From: Bradyrhizobium mercantei
GTDB lineage: Bacteria; Pseudomonadota; Alphaproteobacteria; Rhizobiales; Xanthobacteraceae
Assembly (NCBI RefSeq): GCF_001982635.1
Contig: NZ_MKFI01000001.1
Coordinates: 674,774-738,773 of the forward strand
Length of the DNA: 64,000 bases
Reading direction: 5' to 3'
The translations under genes and the position numbers were made by a program. The notes under the pieces are model-generated. The model made no database searches and was not told the DNA's origin. It saw nothing but the letters and a program-made list of their open reading frames with translations. This document shows, in pieces, positions 1 to 8,797 of the stretch; positions within the stretch are counted from its first letter, which is position 1, and every line of letters starts with the position of its first letter.

Positions 1-268
1 CGCCCTTGACGATGTTGACTGGTCCTGGCGCTGGACACGTCGAATTCCATACTCCGCCGAGCCGCTGGTTCACGTACTTCGCGCCCAGCTCGGCACCTCT
101 GACGATCAACTGGCCGGCAGCCGAGTCGCCGGGAGGCGATAGCGGCGTAAGCACGCCGATATTGACGGGAGTCGCATTGGCTTGCGCCATTGCACTCGTG
201 GCGGTTGCCGTGAGAAACGCCGCCGCAGCAGCAGCGATCGCCAGCTTGCCAGACAATTCAAAATCCAT
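1..268 (-). CDS. ABC transporter substrate-binding protein, LivK type (N-terminal part, cut by window edge)
   Basis: The first 89 codons of a periplasmic binding protein run off the left edge. A typical signal peptide is visible (charged start, alanine-rich core, AMA-QA cleavage site at about residues 25-28), followed by the mature start VNIGVLTPLSPPGD and then IVRGAELGAKYVN, the opening of branched-chain amino acid/amide-type binding proteins. The ATG at 268 has an AAGGA ribosome site 5 bases upstream. It follows the two ATPase genes at 310-1775 on the same strand with a 41-base gap, so it should be the binding protein of that importer. The ligand cannot be told; the operator at 1864 puts it in the shared catabolic regulon. 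Confidence 0.85.
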   Translation of the reverse strand, partial: MDFELSGKLAIAAAAAAFLTATATSAMAQANATPVNIGVLTPLSPPGDSAAGQLIVRGAELGAKYVNQRLGGVWNSTCPAPGPVNIVKG

Positions 269-309
269 GATCGTCCTTTCGAGGAAAGATTGAGAGTGGA
301 ATAAGCAGC

Positions 310-1044
310 TCAGGCGCCCTGGAGCATTTCCCGAATGACGTCGCTGATGTTTTCTGTGAACCAGCGGCCCGTGCCGTGCCGCTGCACCCCGCCCTCGGCG
401 ATGAGATAGACGCTATCGGACATGGCGACTGCGTCAGTGATGTTCTGATCAACCAAGAGCACCGTCACGCCCTGCGAAGGTAGCGCGGCCAGCATCGCAT
501 AGACTTCCTGCGCGACTTTGGGCGACATGCCCACGCTGGGTTCATCCAGCAGCATCAATCGCGGCTGGACGATTAGCTCCTTGGCCACCGCGAGCGTGCG
601 TAGCTGGCCTCCACTTAGCTGCGTGGCCTTGATTCTGCGCCGCTCGGCCAGCACCGGAAATCGCTCGTATATCTCGTCGAGACGTGCCTGCATCTCGGGC
701 TTTCGACGCCGCAATAGCCATCCACCGAGGCGTAGATTCTCCTCGATCGTCAATTGTGGACAGGTGCTATGGTGCTGCGGCACGTAAGCCATGCCGTCCA
801 ATTTGCGACGGTCGGGAGCAGTCGCCTCCATGATGCTGCCCGCGAACTCTACGGTGCCGCGGCGCGCAGGTAACAGGCCGAAAATGCATCGCAGCAGGGT
901 CGACTTGCCGGCGCCATTGGGGCCGATGATCGTCGTGACCTTCCCTCTTTCGGCCCGAAGATCGATATTTCGAAGGATGTCAATGCCGGGCACATAACCA
1001 ACGCCGAGGCCCGCGACATTCAACAATGCGTCGGCGGTGCTCAT
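310..1044 (-). CDS. ABC transporter ATP-binding protein, LivF type
   Basis: A 244-residue nucleotide-binding subunit of a branched-chain amino acid/amide-type importer, acting at the inner membrane. Walker A GPNGAGKS is at residues 41-48, the signature LSGGQ at 143-147 and Walker B LMLLDEP at 163-169, followed by SVGMSP, which is usual for LivF. Its ATG overlaps the stop of the LivG-type gene by 4 bases (ATGA), so the two are translationally coupled. The matching permeases are not between these genes and would have to lie beyond the left edge. Family is certain; the substrate is not known. Confidence 0.93.
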   Translation of the reverse strand: MSTADALLNVAGLGVGYVPGIDILRNIDLRAERGKVTTIIGPNGAGKSTLLRCIFGLLPARRGTVEFAGSIMEATAPDRRKLDGMAYVPQHHSTCPQLTIEENLRLGGWLLRRRKPEMQARLDEIYERFPVLAERRRIKATQLSGGQLRTLAVAKELIVQPRLMLLDEPSVGMSPKVAQEVYAMLAALPSQGVTVLLVDQNITDAVAMSDSVYLIAEGGVQRHGTGRWFTENISDVIREMLQGA

Positions 1045-1775
1045 ACCGGTTTTCCTAAGTAAGCAGCCACTACCTCGGGCGATGCAGACACCTCATCGAG
1101 CGTGCCCTGCGCAATCACCTGCCCGTTTCCCATGACGATGACGTTGGAGCACAGCGCGCGGATCGTTGACATTTCGTGGCTCACCAGAACCACTGTCGCC
1201 TGAAATCGCTCATTGATTTGGCGGATGGTGTGGGTAATCCGCTCCTTGAGCGCGGGAGCCACGCCACCAAAAGGCTCATCGAGCAACAGAAGCTTTACCG
1301 GCGCGCACATCAGCGCACGGGCCAACTGGAGCAACATGGCCTGACCGCCGGACAGGCTCCCCGCGGGATGCTGAGCCATCCCGGTGAGGCCAGTCGTCGC
1401 GAGCGCATCGAAAGCGGCATCGCGCATAGCATCGAGGCTCTCGCTCCTGCCATCCCCGGCCACCGGCAGCAACACGTTCTCAAGCACGGTCAGGCTGGCG
1501 AAGGTCTTGGGCATCTGGAAGGTCCGCACCAAGCCGAGACCGGCCAGCTCATAGGGCTTGCGTCGGGTCAACTCCTCTCCGTCGAGGATGATTTCTCCCG
1601 TGTCAGGGGCGTAGAAGCCACTGATCAGGTTGATCAGCGTGGTTTTCCCGGACCCGTTTGGCCCGATCAGGCCATAAATCTGCCCGCGCTGAAGGTCGGC
1701 AGAAATCTCTCGGACCGCATGCGTTCCGCCAAAGCGTTTCGACAAGCACCGGATTTGGAGGATTGAAGAAATCAC
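1041..1775 (-). CDS. ABC transporter ATP-binding protein, LivG type
   Basis: First gene of the minus-strand importer operon, 244 residues from the chosen GTG at 1775. Walker A GPNGSGKT is at about residues 38-45, LSGGQ at 141-145, and Walker B reads LLLLDEPFGG. The frame stays open upstream to 1928, but the residues there are unlike any ATPase, and GAGGGA lies 9 bases before the GTG, so the short start is preferred. It pairs with the LivF-type gene to form the ATPase heterodimer of a LivHMGF-type importer. A TGTCC-N7-GGACG operator sits 88 bases upstream. Confidence 0.9.
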   Translation of the reverse strand: MISSILQIRCLSKRFGGTHAVREISADLQRGQIYGLIGPNGSGKTTLINLISGFYAPDTGEIILDGEELTRRKPYELAGLGLVRTFQMPKTFASLTVLENVLLPVAGDGRSESLDAMRDAAFDALATTGLTGMAQHPAGSLSGGQAMLLQLARALMCAPVKLLLLDEPFGGVAPALKERITHTIRQINERFQATVVLVSHEMSTIRALCSNVIVMGNGQVIAQGTLDEVSASPEVVAAYLGKPV

Positions 1776-2258
1776 CCAGCGCGCTCCCTCATGTTTTGTT
1801 GTGAGGCACCATAGTCTCTTGTCGACACGCTGTCTACAATGGATCGGCACATTTTGAGATATATGTCCGCGGCTCGGACGGGTCCCGTTATGAGCCTTCA
1901 CCAGGCAGTGCGCGGCCCCCCACTCCAAAGTGCATCGACGGCCGAACGATTCCGGGCATGGACGCAGCCGCGCCGGCCCGATCGATCACTTCAAATGCAA
2001 CCGTCGAATCCAGTTGAAGAACAGCGAAGTGTTACGGAGTCAGGCGGGGAGAGATCGGTTACCCGTCCCGCGAGTCATGGGTGTCTGCACGCCTTGGTCG
2101 ATCCCTCAGCGGTCTTCAGCATCTTGCGGACAAACTCCGGATAACTCGCAGAGTCGGCGAAGTCGGAAGCATGGTGCAAGACCCTGCGCCGCCGACGTCG
2201 GCTTAGAGATGTCCAAGGCAGGACGATGTGAACGGATTTTCACACGATTGGTGCAGTT
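1776..2258. other. Intergenic region upstream of the LivG-type gene
   Basis: This stretch of 483 bases lies between the end of the IlvD/Edd dehydratase and the LivG-type start. It holds the operator at 1864-1880 and, presumably, the promoter of the importer operon. A 12-bp perfect palindrome GCCGACGTCGGC is at 2191-2202. Short open frames on both strands have no recognisable protein features, and I do not call a gene here. Confidence 0.5.
1864..1880. promoter_or_regulatory. Operator copy 1, TGTCC-N7-GGACG
   Basis: TGTCCGCGGCTCGGACG, an imperfect copy (last base differs) of the repeat found eleven times in the window. It lies 88 bases upstream of the LivG-type GTG. On the plus strand it is preceded by TTTTGAGATATA, close to the TATTTTGAGAATGA that precedes other copies. 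Confidence 0.6.
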
Positions 2259-4058
2259 TCACGAGGACGTTGCTCCGGAGTCTCCATCTGAGGATGTTTC
2301 CTTTCGAGCAATGTCGTCCCTCGGCCAGCGCACGGCTCCTGAATGAGTCACCGCGCCACAATATGCCGGCCGCACTACGCTCGCGTATTTTTCCAGTACC
2401 CCGCCGCCCGTCATACGCTCGTTGCCGAGCCGCTCGGACGGAAGGCTGGCCAGCCTACGGGCGATCTCCCCATCCGTCAGTTCGACCGAAATGGAGTTGA
2501 CCTGCGGCGAAGCGTCGATGCTCACGATATCGCCGTCCTGCAAGGCCGCTATGGGTCCCTTCTCGGCCGCCTCAGGGCCGGCGTAACCGATACAAAGGCC
2601 GCGGGTCGCCCCCGAAAAGCGGCCGTCGGTCAGCAGTGCAACCTTATCTCCCATCCCCTGCCCGTACAGCAGCGCGGTAATTCCGAGCATCTCGCGCATG
2701 CCAGGCCCTCCCCGCGGTCCTTCGTTACGGATGACGAGAACGTCGCCGACGGCATATCGCATCTCTCGCACTGCCGCCTGAGCCTCCTCCTCGCACTCGA
2801 ACACGCGTGCTGGACCTCTATGGCGTAGCGTCTTCAATCCGGCAGTCTTAAGCAGAGCGCCGTCCGGACAGAGATTACCCTTCAGCACCGTCAGTCCGCC
2901 GCTCGCACTGATGGGATCGGAAGCTGGACGCACGACGATCCCATCAGGCGCCCCAGCTCCTCCCAGTTCCTCCGCCAGCGTTAGTCCCGTGAAAGTGAGG
3001 GCGTCTCCGTGAAGAAGTCCGGCGTCAAGCAAGCTACGCAAGATCACGCCCGCCCCACCGACGGAATAAACGTCTCTGGCCAAGTACTTGCCGCCTGGAC
3101 GCAAATCCGCAATGAGCGGAGTCCGGGCGAAGACGGCGGCCACGTCGTCCAGGAAGAAGCGAATGCCCGCTTCGTGGGCGATAGCGGGAATGTGCAATGC
3201 CGCGTTGGTTGAGCCGCCGGTGGCGGACACGATGGCGCATGCGTTCTCCAACGATCGACGAGTCACCACGTCTCGTGGCAGCGGGCCGCGGCCATCAAGG
3301 CTCGCCCGCACGGCATTCATGAGCTGCCGTCCCGTACGGCGAAGAAGCGAAGAGCGTTCGCTGTACACTGCCGGTATCATGCTTGAACCAATGGGCGCCA
3401 GCCCGAGCGCTTCGCTCACCATTCCCATCGTATTGGCAGTGAACTGGCCGGCGCACGAGCCGGATGTTGGGATGCACGCGTGGCTGATAACGTTCAATTC
3501 CTCAAGGGTAGCCGTCCCTGCAAGCACCTTACCTATCGTTTCATAGGTGTCGGTGGATGCAAGCACTCTCGATCCTGGCGGTCCGGGCAGATGCGCCGGT
3601 AGCGCGGCCCCTCCATGAAGGAAAACGCTCGGGACATTGCACCGGACGATGCCCATCATCAATCCCGGCAGGTTCTTGTCGCATGCTCCAATGGCGAAGA
3701 TGCCATCCCACTGATGGCCGCGAACGGAGGCTTCAACACTGTCGGCTATGAGCTCGCGCGAGGGCAGCGAGAAACGCATGCCCGAGTGCGCCATCGTCAA
3801 CCCATCGCTGACGGACACCACGGGGCATTCATGGGGCATGCCGCCGGCGGCGTAGATGCCGGTTTTTGCATGTTGCGCCTGGTCTCTCAGATTAGCGTTG
3901 CAAGGGCTCATCTCACCACCGGTGTGCAAAACTCCGATGTGCGGGCGCGCGATCTCGTCGTCGTCGTGGCCAAGCGCGTGAAGAAAGGCGCGCGTGCTAG
4001 CGCGCAAGGTACCTTCGCGAATGGTGGCGGACCGATACCTCTTCGAAGATGTCGTCAA
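2259..4058 (-). CDS. IlvD/Edd family dehydratase
   Basis: A member of the dihydroxy-acid/sugar-acid dehydratase family, which removes water from 2,3-dihydroxy acids to give 2-oxo acids using an Fe-S cluster. The three cluster cysteines are visible: C53 in GGEMSPCN, C126 in GACDKNLPG and C202 in TSGSCAGQFTANTM. Further family blocks are NEGPRGGPGMREML and DGRFSGATRG. I chose the TTG at 4058, which has GGGAGGAAGGA just upstream and starts 23 bases after the preceding SDR stop; the longer frame to 4145 would overlap the SDR. The C-terminus carries a polar tail of about 25 residues. The operon with hydroxy-acid oxidases suggests sugar-acid or hydroxy-acid catabolism rather than valine synthesis. 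Confidence 0.88.
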   Translation of the reverse strand: MTTSSKRYRSATIREGTLRASTRAFLHALGHDDDEIARPHIGVLHTGGEMSPCNANLRDQAQHAKTGIYAAGGMPHECPVVSVSDGLTMAHSGMRFSLPSRELIADSVEASVRGHQWDGIFAIGACDKNLPGLMMGIVRCNVPSVFLHGGAALPAHLPGPPGSRVLASTDTYETIGKVLAGTATLEELNVISHACIPTSGSCAGQFTANTMGMVSEALGLAPIGSSMIPAVYSERSSLLRRTGRQLMNAVRASLDGRGPLPRDVVTRRSLENACAIVSATGGSTNAALHIPAIAHEAGIRFFLDDVAAVFARTPLIADLRPGGKYLARDVYSVGGAGVILRSLLDAGLLHGDALTFTGLTLAEELGGAGAPDGIVVRPASDPISASGGLTVLKGNLCPDGALLKTAGLKTLRHRGPARVFECEEEAQAAVREMRYAVGDVLVIRNEGPRGGPGMREMLGITALLYGQGMGDKVALLTDGRFSGATRGLCIGYAGPEAAEKGPIAALQDGDIVSIDASPQVNSISVELTDGEIARRLASLPSERLGNERMTGGGVLEKYASVVRPAYCGAVTHSGAVRWPRDDIARKETSSDGDSGATSS

Positions 4059-4081
4059 AGTCCTTCCTCCCTGGCGCAGTC

Positions 4082-4846
4082 TTAGAGTTGGAGCCCGTTG
4101 TCCACGACCGCGACGTGGCCCGTCATTCCAGGCGCACATGCGCACATGAACCAGGTCAGCGCGGCAATTTCAGCAGGTTGCGACACCCGGCCCAGAGGTG
4201 CGGTCGCTGCTTGTCGCCCGAGAACTTCTTCGTACTGATCATGCGACAGCATCCGCTGCGGCAAGCCGCCGTCGACGAACCCTGGCGCGATGGCATTGAC
4301 GCGGACGCTCGGTGCCAGGCTGCGCGCGAGCGACAAAGTCAGGCTATTCAAAGCTCCCTTGGATGCCGCATACGCGATTGACGAGCCTGATCCGCGCAGC
4401 CCGGCAATCGAAGAAATGTTAACCACTGCGCCGGCGCCGGAGCTCCGAAGCGCAGCTGCGCAGGCGCGCGTAAGCTGAAAACAGCCAATCAGATTGACGT
4501 CGTAGAGCCGGCGAAACTCCGCCGCGTCGATCCCTTCGAGATCCGTATGCGGAACGAATTTCGTGATCCCGGCACAATTTACCAGCGCGTCCAACCGCCC
4601 CCATCTGGCGACCGCGGCCACGGCAGCCCGGCGACAACTCTCCTCATCGGCAACATCGAGCCCAACCGAAAGCACCTCGCCCGCCTGCGATCCTACTTCG
4701 CGATCCACGTACGACTGGGCCGCATCAGGATCATCATCCCCGAAATACGACGCAACGACGTTCCATCCATGCCGGACGAATTCGACCACGCAGGCGGCAC
4801 CGATGCCGCTGGAGCCACCACTTATCAGACAAACCGGCTTCGCCAT
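4082..4846 (-). CDS. SDR family NAD(P)-dependent oxidoreductase
   Basis: A classical short-chain dehydrogenase of about 254 residues. The nucleotide-binding motif GGSSGIG is near residue 10, NCAG in the middle of the fold, the catalytic Ser is in NISSIAG and YAASK gives the Tyr/Lys pair. The start at 4846 (MAKPVCLISGG) fits the family length better than the in-frame ATG at 4891; its ribosome site is weak. It lies between the FMN oxidase and the dehydratase in the hydroxy-acid operon, so a sugar or hydroxy-acid substrate is likely but not shown. Confidence 0.88.
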   Translation of the reverse strand: MAKPVCLISGGSSGIGAACVVEFVRHGWNVVASYFGDDDPDAAQSYVDREVGSQAGEVLSVGLDVADEESCRRAAVAAVARWGRLDALVNCAGITKFVPHTDLEGIDAAEFRRLYDVNLIGCFQLTRACAAALRSSGAGAVVNISSIAGLRGSGSSIAYAASKGALNSLTLSLARSLAPSVRVNAIAPGFVDGGLPQRMLSHDQYEEVLGRQAATAPLGRVSQPAEIAALTWFMCACAPGMTGHVAVVDNGLQL

Positions 4847-4931
4847 GCTCGTACCCTGTCTTTCATCCGAATTCTCGCGCGGGATCGGCACACCGCTCTT
4901 TCGCCGCTCCTGTATCCCGCGTCCGTCTTCC

Positions 4932-6161
4932 TCATCGAAAGGCGTCGACGATCAAACCGGGGGAGAGTTCGGACAGCGAGCGCAGACCGAGCAGCGCCAA
5001 ATCGCGGTCAATCTCTTCCGCAAGAAGGCGTGCGGCATACCGCACGCCATCCTCTGCCTGTACAACGGCAGCGAACAGGAACGGTCGCCCTAGAAAGACG
5101 AAGTCCGCACCGAGCGCCAATGCCTTCAGCACGTCCGTGCCGCGCCTGACTCCTCCGTCCAGCATCACGGTCATTGCCGGAACGGCCTGTCTGATGTCCG
5201 AAAGAACGCGCAATGGCGCAACGGCCCCGTCAAGCTGACGACCGCCATGGTTCGACACGATGATGCCGTCCGCGCCGATGTCCGCCGCGAGCCGCGCATC
5301 GTGCGGCGACAGGATGCCCTTTATGACCAGGCGCCCGGGCCAGCGACGACGGATCAGCCCCACATGCTGCCAGCTCAGACGATCCCGGCGATTGGAAGGG
5401 CGCGGGGCCGCACGGGAAAGGACGGGCGGTCCGCCGCTGGCCTCGAGATTGACGAATCGTGGCTCTCCGCGACGCCAGTACGTTCGCAAGAACGTGCCTG
5501 TCACCCACCCCGGGTGGGTCGATCCCTGCCACAATAGATCGAAGCTCGGCTTCAGCGGGATCGAGAAGCCATTCCGTACATTTGTCTCGCGGTTCGCCGG
5601 CACCGGCACATCGGCCGTCACAACCAGGATGTCGTAATCGGCCGATTTGACCCGATCGATCATCGCCTCGATCGCCCTGTCGTCGCCCGGGAGATAGGCT
5701 TGGTACCAAGTCCCCGGAGCTATGCGAGCGACTTCCTCGAGCGAAACGAGCGAGGACGCACTCAGCATCATCGGAATGCCGAATGCTTTGGCGCCGGACG
5801 CAAGGGCAAGGTCGGCATCGAATGCGCACAAGCCCGCCGCGCCCATCGGAGCGATTCCGAACGGAGCAGCATAACGGCGACCAAATATCGTCGCCGAAAT
5901 ATCGCGATCGAAGTTTTGGGCTAGAACACGTGGAACAAAAGCCCGCTCGCGAAAACTCTGGAAATTCGCTTCCAGCGAGGTCTCCGTTTCGGCTCCTGCT
6001 GCGATGAAACCGTGAAGCATGCGCGGCAGCTTGCGCTGGGCGATCGCTTCGAAATCGTTCAGGCAGAGGCACCGTTCGAGCAAGCGGAGACGGCGCGTAC
6101 CCGCGCCCACCGACATGTCCCGAACACTTTGATCGTGCGCTCCCGCGGCCGACGAACTCAA
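4932..6161 (-). CDS. FMN-dependent alpha-hydroxy acid dehydrogenase/oxidase
   Basis: A TIM-barrel flavoprotein of the L-lactate/glycolate/mandelate dehydrogenase family, oxidising 2-hydroxy acids to 2-oxo acids. In the last third it has VIKGI (catalytic Lys), SNHGGRQLDGA (catalytic His and Arg) and DGGVRRGTDVLKALALGA (FMN phosphate site). The frame starts at a TTG that overlaps the previous stop by 4 bases (TTGA), with GGAAAGG upstream; an ATG at 6116 is an alternative. It follows a D-2-hydroxyacid-type FAD oxidase, so the operon may handle both enantiomers of one hydroxy acid. L-lactate, glycolate, mandelate and a sugar acid are all possible. Confidence 0.9.
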   Translation of the reverse strand: MSSSAAGAHDQSVRDMSVGAGTRRLRLLERCLCLNDFEAIAQRKLPRMLHGFIAAGAETETSLEANFQSFRERAFVPRVLAQNFDRDISATIFGRRYAAPFGIAPMGAAGLCAFDADLALASGAKAFGIPMMLSASSLVSLEEVARIAPGTWYQAYLPGDDRAIEAMIDRVKSADYDILVVTADVPVPANRETNVRNGFSIPLKPSFDLLWQGSTHPGWVTGTFLRTYWRRGEPRFVNLEASGGPPVLSRAAPRPSNRRDRLSWQHVGLIRRRWPGRLVIKGILSPHDARLAADIGADGIIVSNHGGRQLDGAVAPLRVLSDIRQAVPAMTVMLDGGVRRGTDVLKALALGADFVFLGRPFLFAAVVQAEDGVRYAARLLAEEIDRDLALLGLRSLSELSPGLIVDAFR

Positions 6162-7588
6162 GCCACAACCTTTCCAGGATTCATGAGCCCGAACGGATCG
6201 AACGTCCCTTTGATCGCGCGCATCATGTCGTACTCGACCTCGCTCTTGCGGCGGCGGAGTTCGTCGGAGCGCAGGCGACCGATTCCGTGCTCGGCGCTGA
6301 TCGAGCCGCCGAAGCGCGCGACGATGTCATGGACGATCTCGTTGATCCTCGCGCGGTGAGGATCAAGATCGACCGCCGTCCACCCGGCCGGAGCGATCGG
6401 GTTGTAATGGATGTTGCCGTCTCCAAGATGGCCGAACGCGAAGTGTCGGATTCCGGGAAGAGCGTTCTCCAGGGCAGCATCTGCCTCCGCAAGAAATCTC
6501 GGAATCGATGAGACCGGGACCGAGACGTCGTGCTTGACACCCGGACCGGCTGCCTTCTGGGCCTCCGCCTTCCACTCGCGCAGCTCCCACATGGCCAGCC
6601 GCTGCGCGTTACTCCGGGCGAGCGCTGCGTCGACGATGAGCCCTTCTTCCAGGGCAGATGCAAGGACCGCTTCAAGCTCGGGCTCCAGTCCTCCCGGATC
6701 CCCCTGCCCGGCGACCTCAACTAGCACGTACCAATCGTGCAAGTGCTCGATCGGCATCCGCAACTCCGGTCTTACAGCAAGCGTAAGATCGATGGCCTCA
6801 CGCCGCATCAGTTCGAATGCCGTCACCGCCTCTCCAAGGCGCCCGCGCGCCGCGGAAAGCAGCTTCAAGGCCGCAGCAGGGTTGGGTGCGGCCACAAATG
6901 CGGCCGCGACGTCGCTCGGCCGCGGCTGGAGCCGCAGCACGGCAGCAGTGATGAAACCGAGGGTCCCTTCCGAACCGATGAAAATCTGCTTCATGTCGTA
7001 ACCGGCCGAGTCCTTCCGCAAGGAACGCAGCCCGTCCCATATGCGCCCGTCTGGCAGAACGACCTCCAGGCCGAGAACCTGGGGTCTCACGTTGCCGTAC
7101 CGAAGCACCTGGGTGCCACCCGCGTTAGTGGCGATGTTTCCGCCGATCTGACAACTTCCCTCAGATCCGAGCCCTACCGGGTAGAGCAGGCCTGCTCGAT
7201 CCGCGTAGGTCCTTACCTCACTGAGGGTGAGGCCAGCCTCGACAGTAATCGTCGCATTTTCAATGTCGAGCTGTCGCAGCGCGCGCATCCTACTAAGGCT
7301 AATCACGACCTCCCCGCCGGTTCCGAAGGGGGTCGCCCCTCCTGCAAGGCCCGTGTTGCCGCCCTGGGGCACCATCGGCATTCTGCCGTCGACACAGACG
7401 CGCACCACTTCGGACAGCTCGGCAGTGGAGCCGGGACGAACGAGGAGATCGGCGCGCCCGTTGAACGTGCCGCAGGCAGAACGGCCGGCCCAGTCGAGCT
7501 CCTCCGCGCCCTCAACGACATGTTCTCGCCCAACCGAGCGGACGAGCCTTTCGAGCAGATCGGGAGCGATTTTCGATTTGGTCGTCAT
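6158..7588 (-). CDS. FAD-binding oxidoreductase, D-lactate dehydrogenase/GlcD type
   Basis: A 476-residue flavoprotein of the family that oxidises D-2-hydroxy acids. The PCMH-type FAD domain shows PQGGNTGLAGGATPFG near residue 70 and GSEGTLGFIT further on. The C-terminal domain has FGHLGDGNIHYN and SAEHGIGRLR and ends in FGLMNPGKVV, all hallmarks of the family. The frame is open to 7723, but the extra residues read through the operator, so the ATG at 7588 (MTTKSK) is preferred although its ribosome site is weak. It is the first gene of the four-gene hydroxy-acid operon, divergent from the IclR gene at 7910. Confidence 0.9.
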   Translation of the reverse strand: MTTKSKIAPDLLERLVRSVGREHVVEGAEELDWAGRSACGTFNGRADLLVRPGSTAELSEVVRVCVDGRMPMVPQGGNTGLAGGATPFGTGGEVVISLSRMRALRQLDIENATITVEAGLTLSEVRTYADRAGLLYPVGLGSEGSCQIGGNIATNAGGTQVLRYGNVRPQVLGLEVVLPDGRIWDGLRSLRKDSAGYDMKQIFIGSEGTLGFITAAVLRLQPRPSDVAAAFVAAPNPAAALKLLSAARGRLGEAVTAFELMRREAIDLTLAVRPELRMPIEHLHDWYVLVEVAGQGDPGGLEPELEAVLASALEEGLIVDAALARSNAQRLAMWELREWKAEAQKAAGPGVKHDVSVPVSSIPRFLAEADAALENALPGIRHFAFGHLGDGNIHYNPIAPAGWTAVDLDPHRARINEIVHDIVARFGGSISAEHGIGRLRSDELRRRKSEVEYDMMRAIKGTFDPFGLMNPGKVVA

Positions 7589-7909
7589 GCCGGTCCAACG
7601 CAAAGAGGTCGCGCTCCGCCCGAAAGCGCAAGCGCGCCTCCTAGATTCGCCCCAACCCATCCAGGCCCACCCACAGGCCGCAACTGTACCGTGATTGTTA
7701 TATTGAGACCAATGTCCATGCAATAGACGCGACCGCCACGTGGAGCTCGAATTGCCGGATAGCCTCCGGAGAGCCGAACCCTAGTACGCCTTGCGAATGG
7801 GAAGGCATCCCTTCAGGCCGTTCTCCCAACTTCAGCGCCTTGATTGATTTGGCTCAAAGATTTCGACAGGGGAGATGAGCAGAATGGACGCCGACTGAGG
7901 TGAATCCAG
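7589..7909. other. Divergent promoter region between the hydroxy-acid operon and an IclR gene
   Basis: A 321-base region that must hold promoters for both directions. The only regulatory signal I can support is the degenerate operator copy at 7713-7729 with TATATTGAG 5 bases before it on the plus strand. GAGGTG precedes the IclR ATG. Confidence 0.5.
7713..7729. promoter_or_regulatory. Operator copy 2, degenerate
   Basis: TGTCCATGCAATAGACG keeps the left half and the 7-base spacer; the right half has two changes. It lies 124 bases before the FAD oxidase start and 180 before the IclR start. The plus-strand lead-in TATATTGAGACCAA matches the TATTTTGAGAATGA seen at other copies. Confidence 0.45.
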
Positions 7910-8797
7910 ATGACGGCATTTCACGGCCCGAGATCGCATGGAGAAGTCGTGCAACCGACCGGCCAGCCAATGGCAGGACGCATGTCCCATGTTCGGGCCG
8001 TCCATAGGGCCGTAACCATTCTGAAGTGCTTCACGCCCGAAGCTCCGACATTGAGCTTGATCGATCTAGAGCATCAGGTCGGATTGAGCCGATCCACCCT
8101 ATACCGTCTATTGCATACCCTGTGCGCGACCGGGTTAGTCGAGACGCTAAGCGAACCAGAACGCTTTCGATTGGCATCGGGAGTGATGCAGCTTGCTCAC
8201 GCCTGGTTGTCCGGTACGAAAGTTGCCGATCTGGCTCGAGCACACGTCGAGGACTTGAGAGACCAGACCGGAGAGACGGCCGCCCTCTTCCTGTTTCGAG
8301 ACGATGCATCCTTGTGCGTTTTGGAGTGCGGAAGCCGCCATTGCCTTTCGGTTTCCCGCCGTGTCGGGGAAAGTCATCCGATGACCCACGATGCAAGCGG
8401 CTTGGCCATACTGGCCTTTCGCGACAACAAGCCGCGCCTACGAACCCCGGGCGATGTCGAACGGAAGGAACTGGTTGATGCGATCGACCGTGCGCGAAGC
8501 GATGGCTACGCGGTCGATCGAGGCGAGTTCCTCCGCGACGCAACATCCATCGCGGCTCCCATTTTCGATCGCAACAGCGCGGTCATCGGTTCGGTCGCTC
8601 TATTCGCTCCGAATGCTCGCATGAACGACGAAATGCTGACGGCCTACATCAAACTCACCGTTTCGACCGCGAAATTCATTTCGGATGCGCTCGGCCTGCC
8701 AGTCGTCGGGGAGCAATCGAACGTCGCGGGCTTACGTCCTCTCAAAGTGCACCCTAAGGCGCCACAAACAAGGCGCCGCTCTAGCGGATCGTCTTAG
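7910..8797 (+). CDS. IclR family transcriptional regulator
   Basis: A 295-residue IclR-type regulator. Residues 28-90 form the winged helix (AVHRAVTILKCF, then LIDLEHQVGLSRSTLYRLLHTLCATGLVE). The C-terminal effector domain includes RVGESHPMTHDASGLAILAF, DRARSDGYAVDRGEF and the IAAPIFD block typical of the family. GAGGTG lies 8 bases before the ATG. The protein has a long N-terminal extension (about 27 residues) and a basic C-terminal tail. It is divergent from the hydroxy-acid operon and has a degenerate copy of the window-wide operator in its upstream region, so it is one candidate for the regulator of that regulon; this is inference only. Its stop overlaps the convergent ligase stop. Confidence 0.92.
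   Translation: MTAFHGPRSHGEVVQPTGQPMAGRMSHVRAVHRAVTILKCFTPEAPTLSLIDLEHQVGLSRSTLYRLLHTLCATGLVETLSEPERFRLASGVMQLAHAWLSGTKVADLARAHVEDLRDQTGETAALFLFRDDASLCVLECGSRHCLSVSRRVGESHPMTHDASGLAILAFRDNKPRLRTPGDVERKELVDAIDRARSDGYAVDRGEFLRDATSIAAPIFDRNSAVIGSVALFAPNARMNDEMLTAYIKLTVSTAKFISDALGLPVVGEQSNVAGLRPLKVHPKAPQTRRRSSGSS

Noticed and set aside
2208..2224. TGTCC-N6-GGACG close to the end of the IlvD/Edd gene
   Set aside because: The spacer is 6, not 7, and it lies at the 3' end of a gene with no promoter context; not counted as an operator copy.
1930..2346. Plus-strand open frame of 138 codons
   Set aside because: Rich in Arg, Ser and Pro, no ribosome site, and its end overlaps the dehydratase on the other strand; no recognisable protein features.
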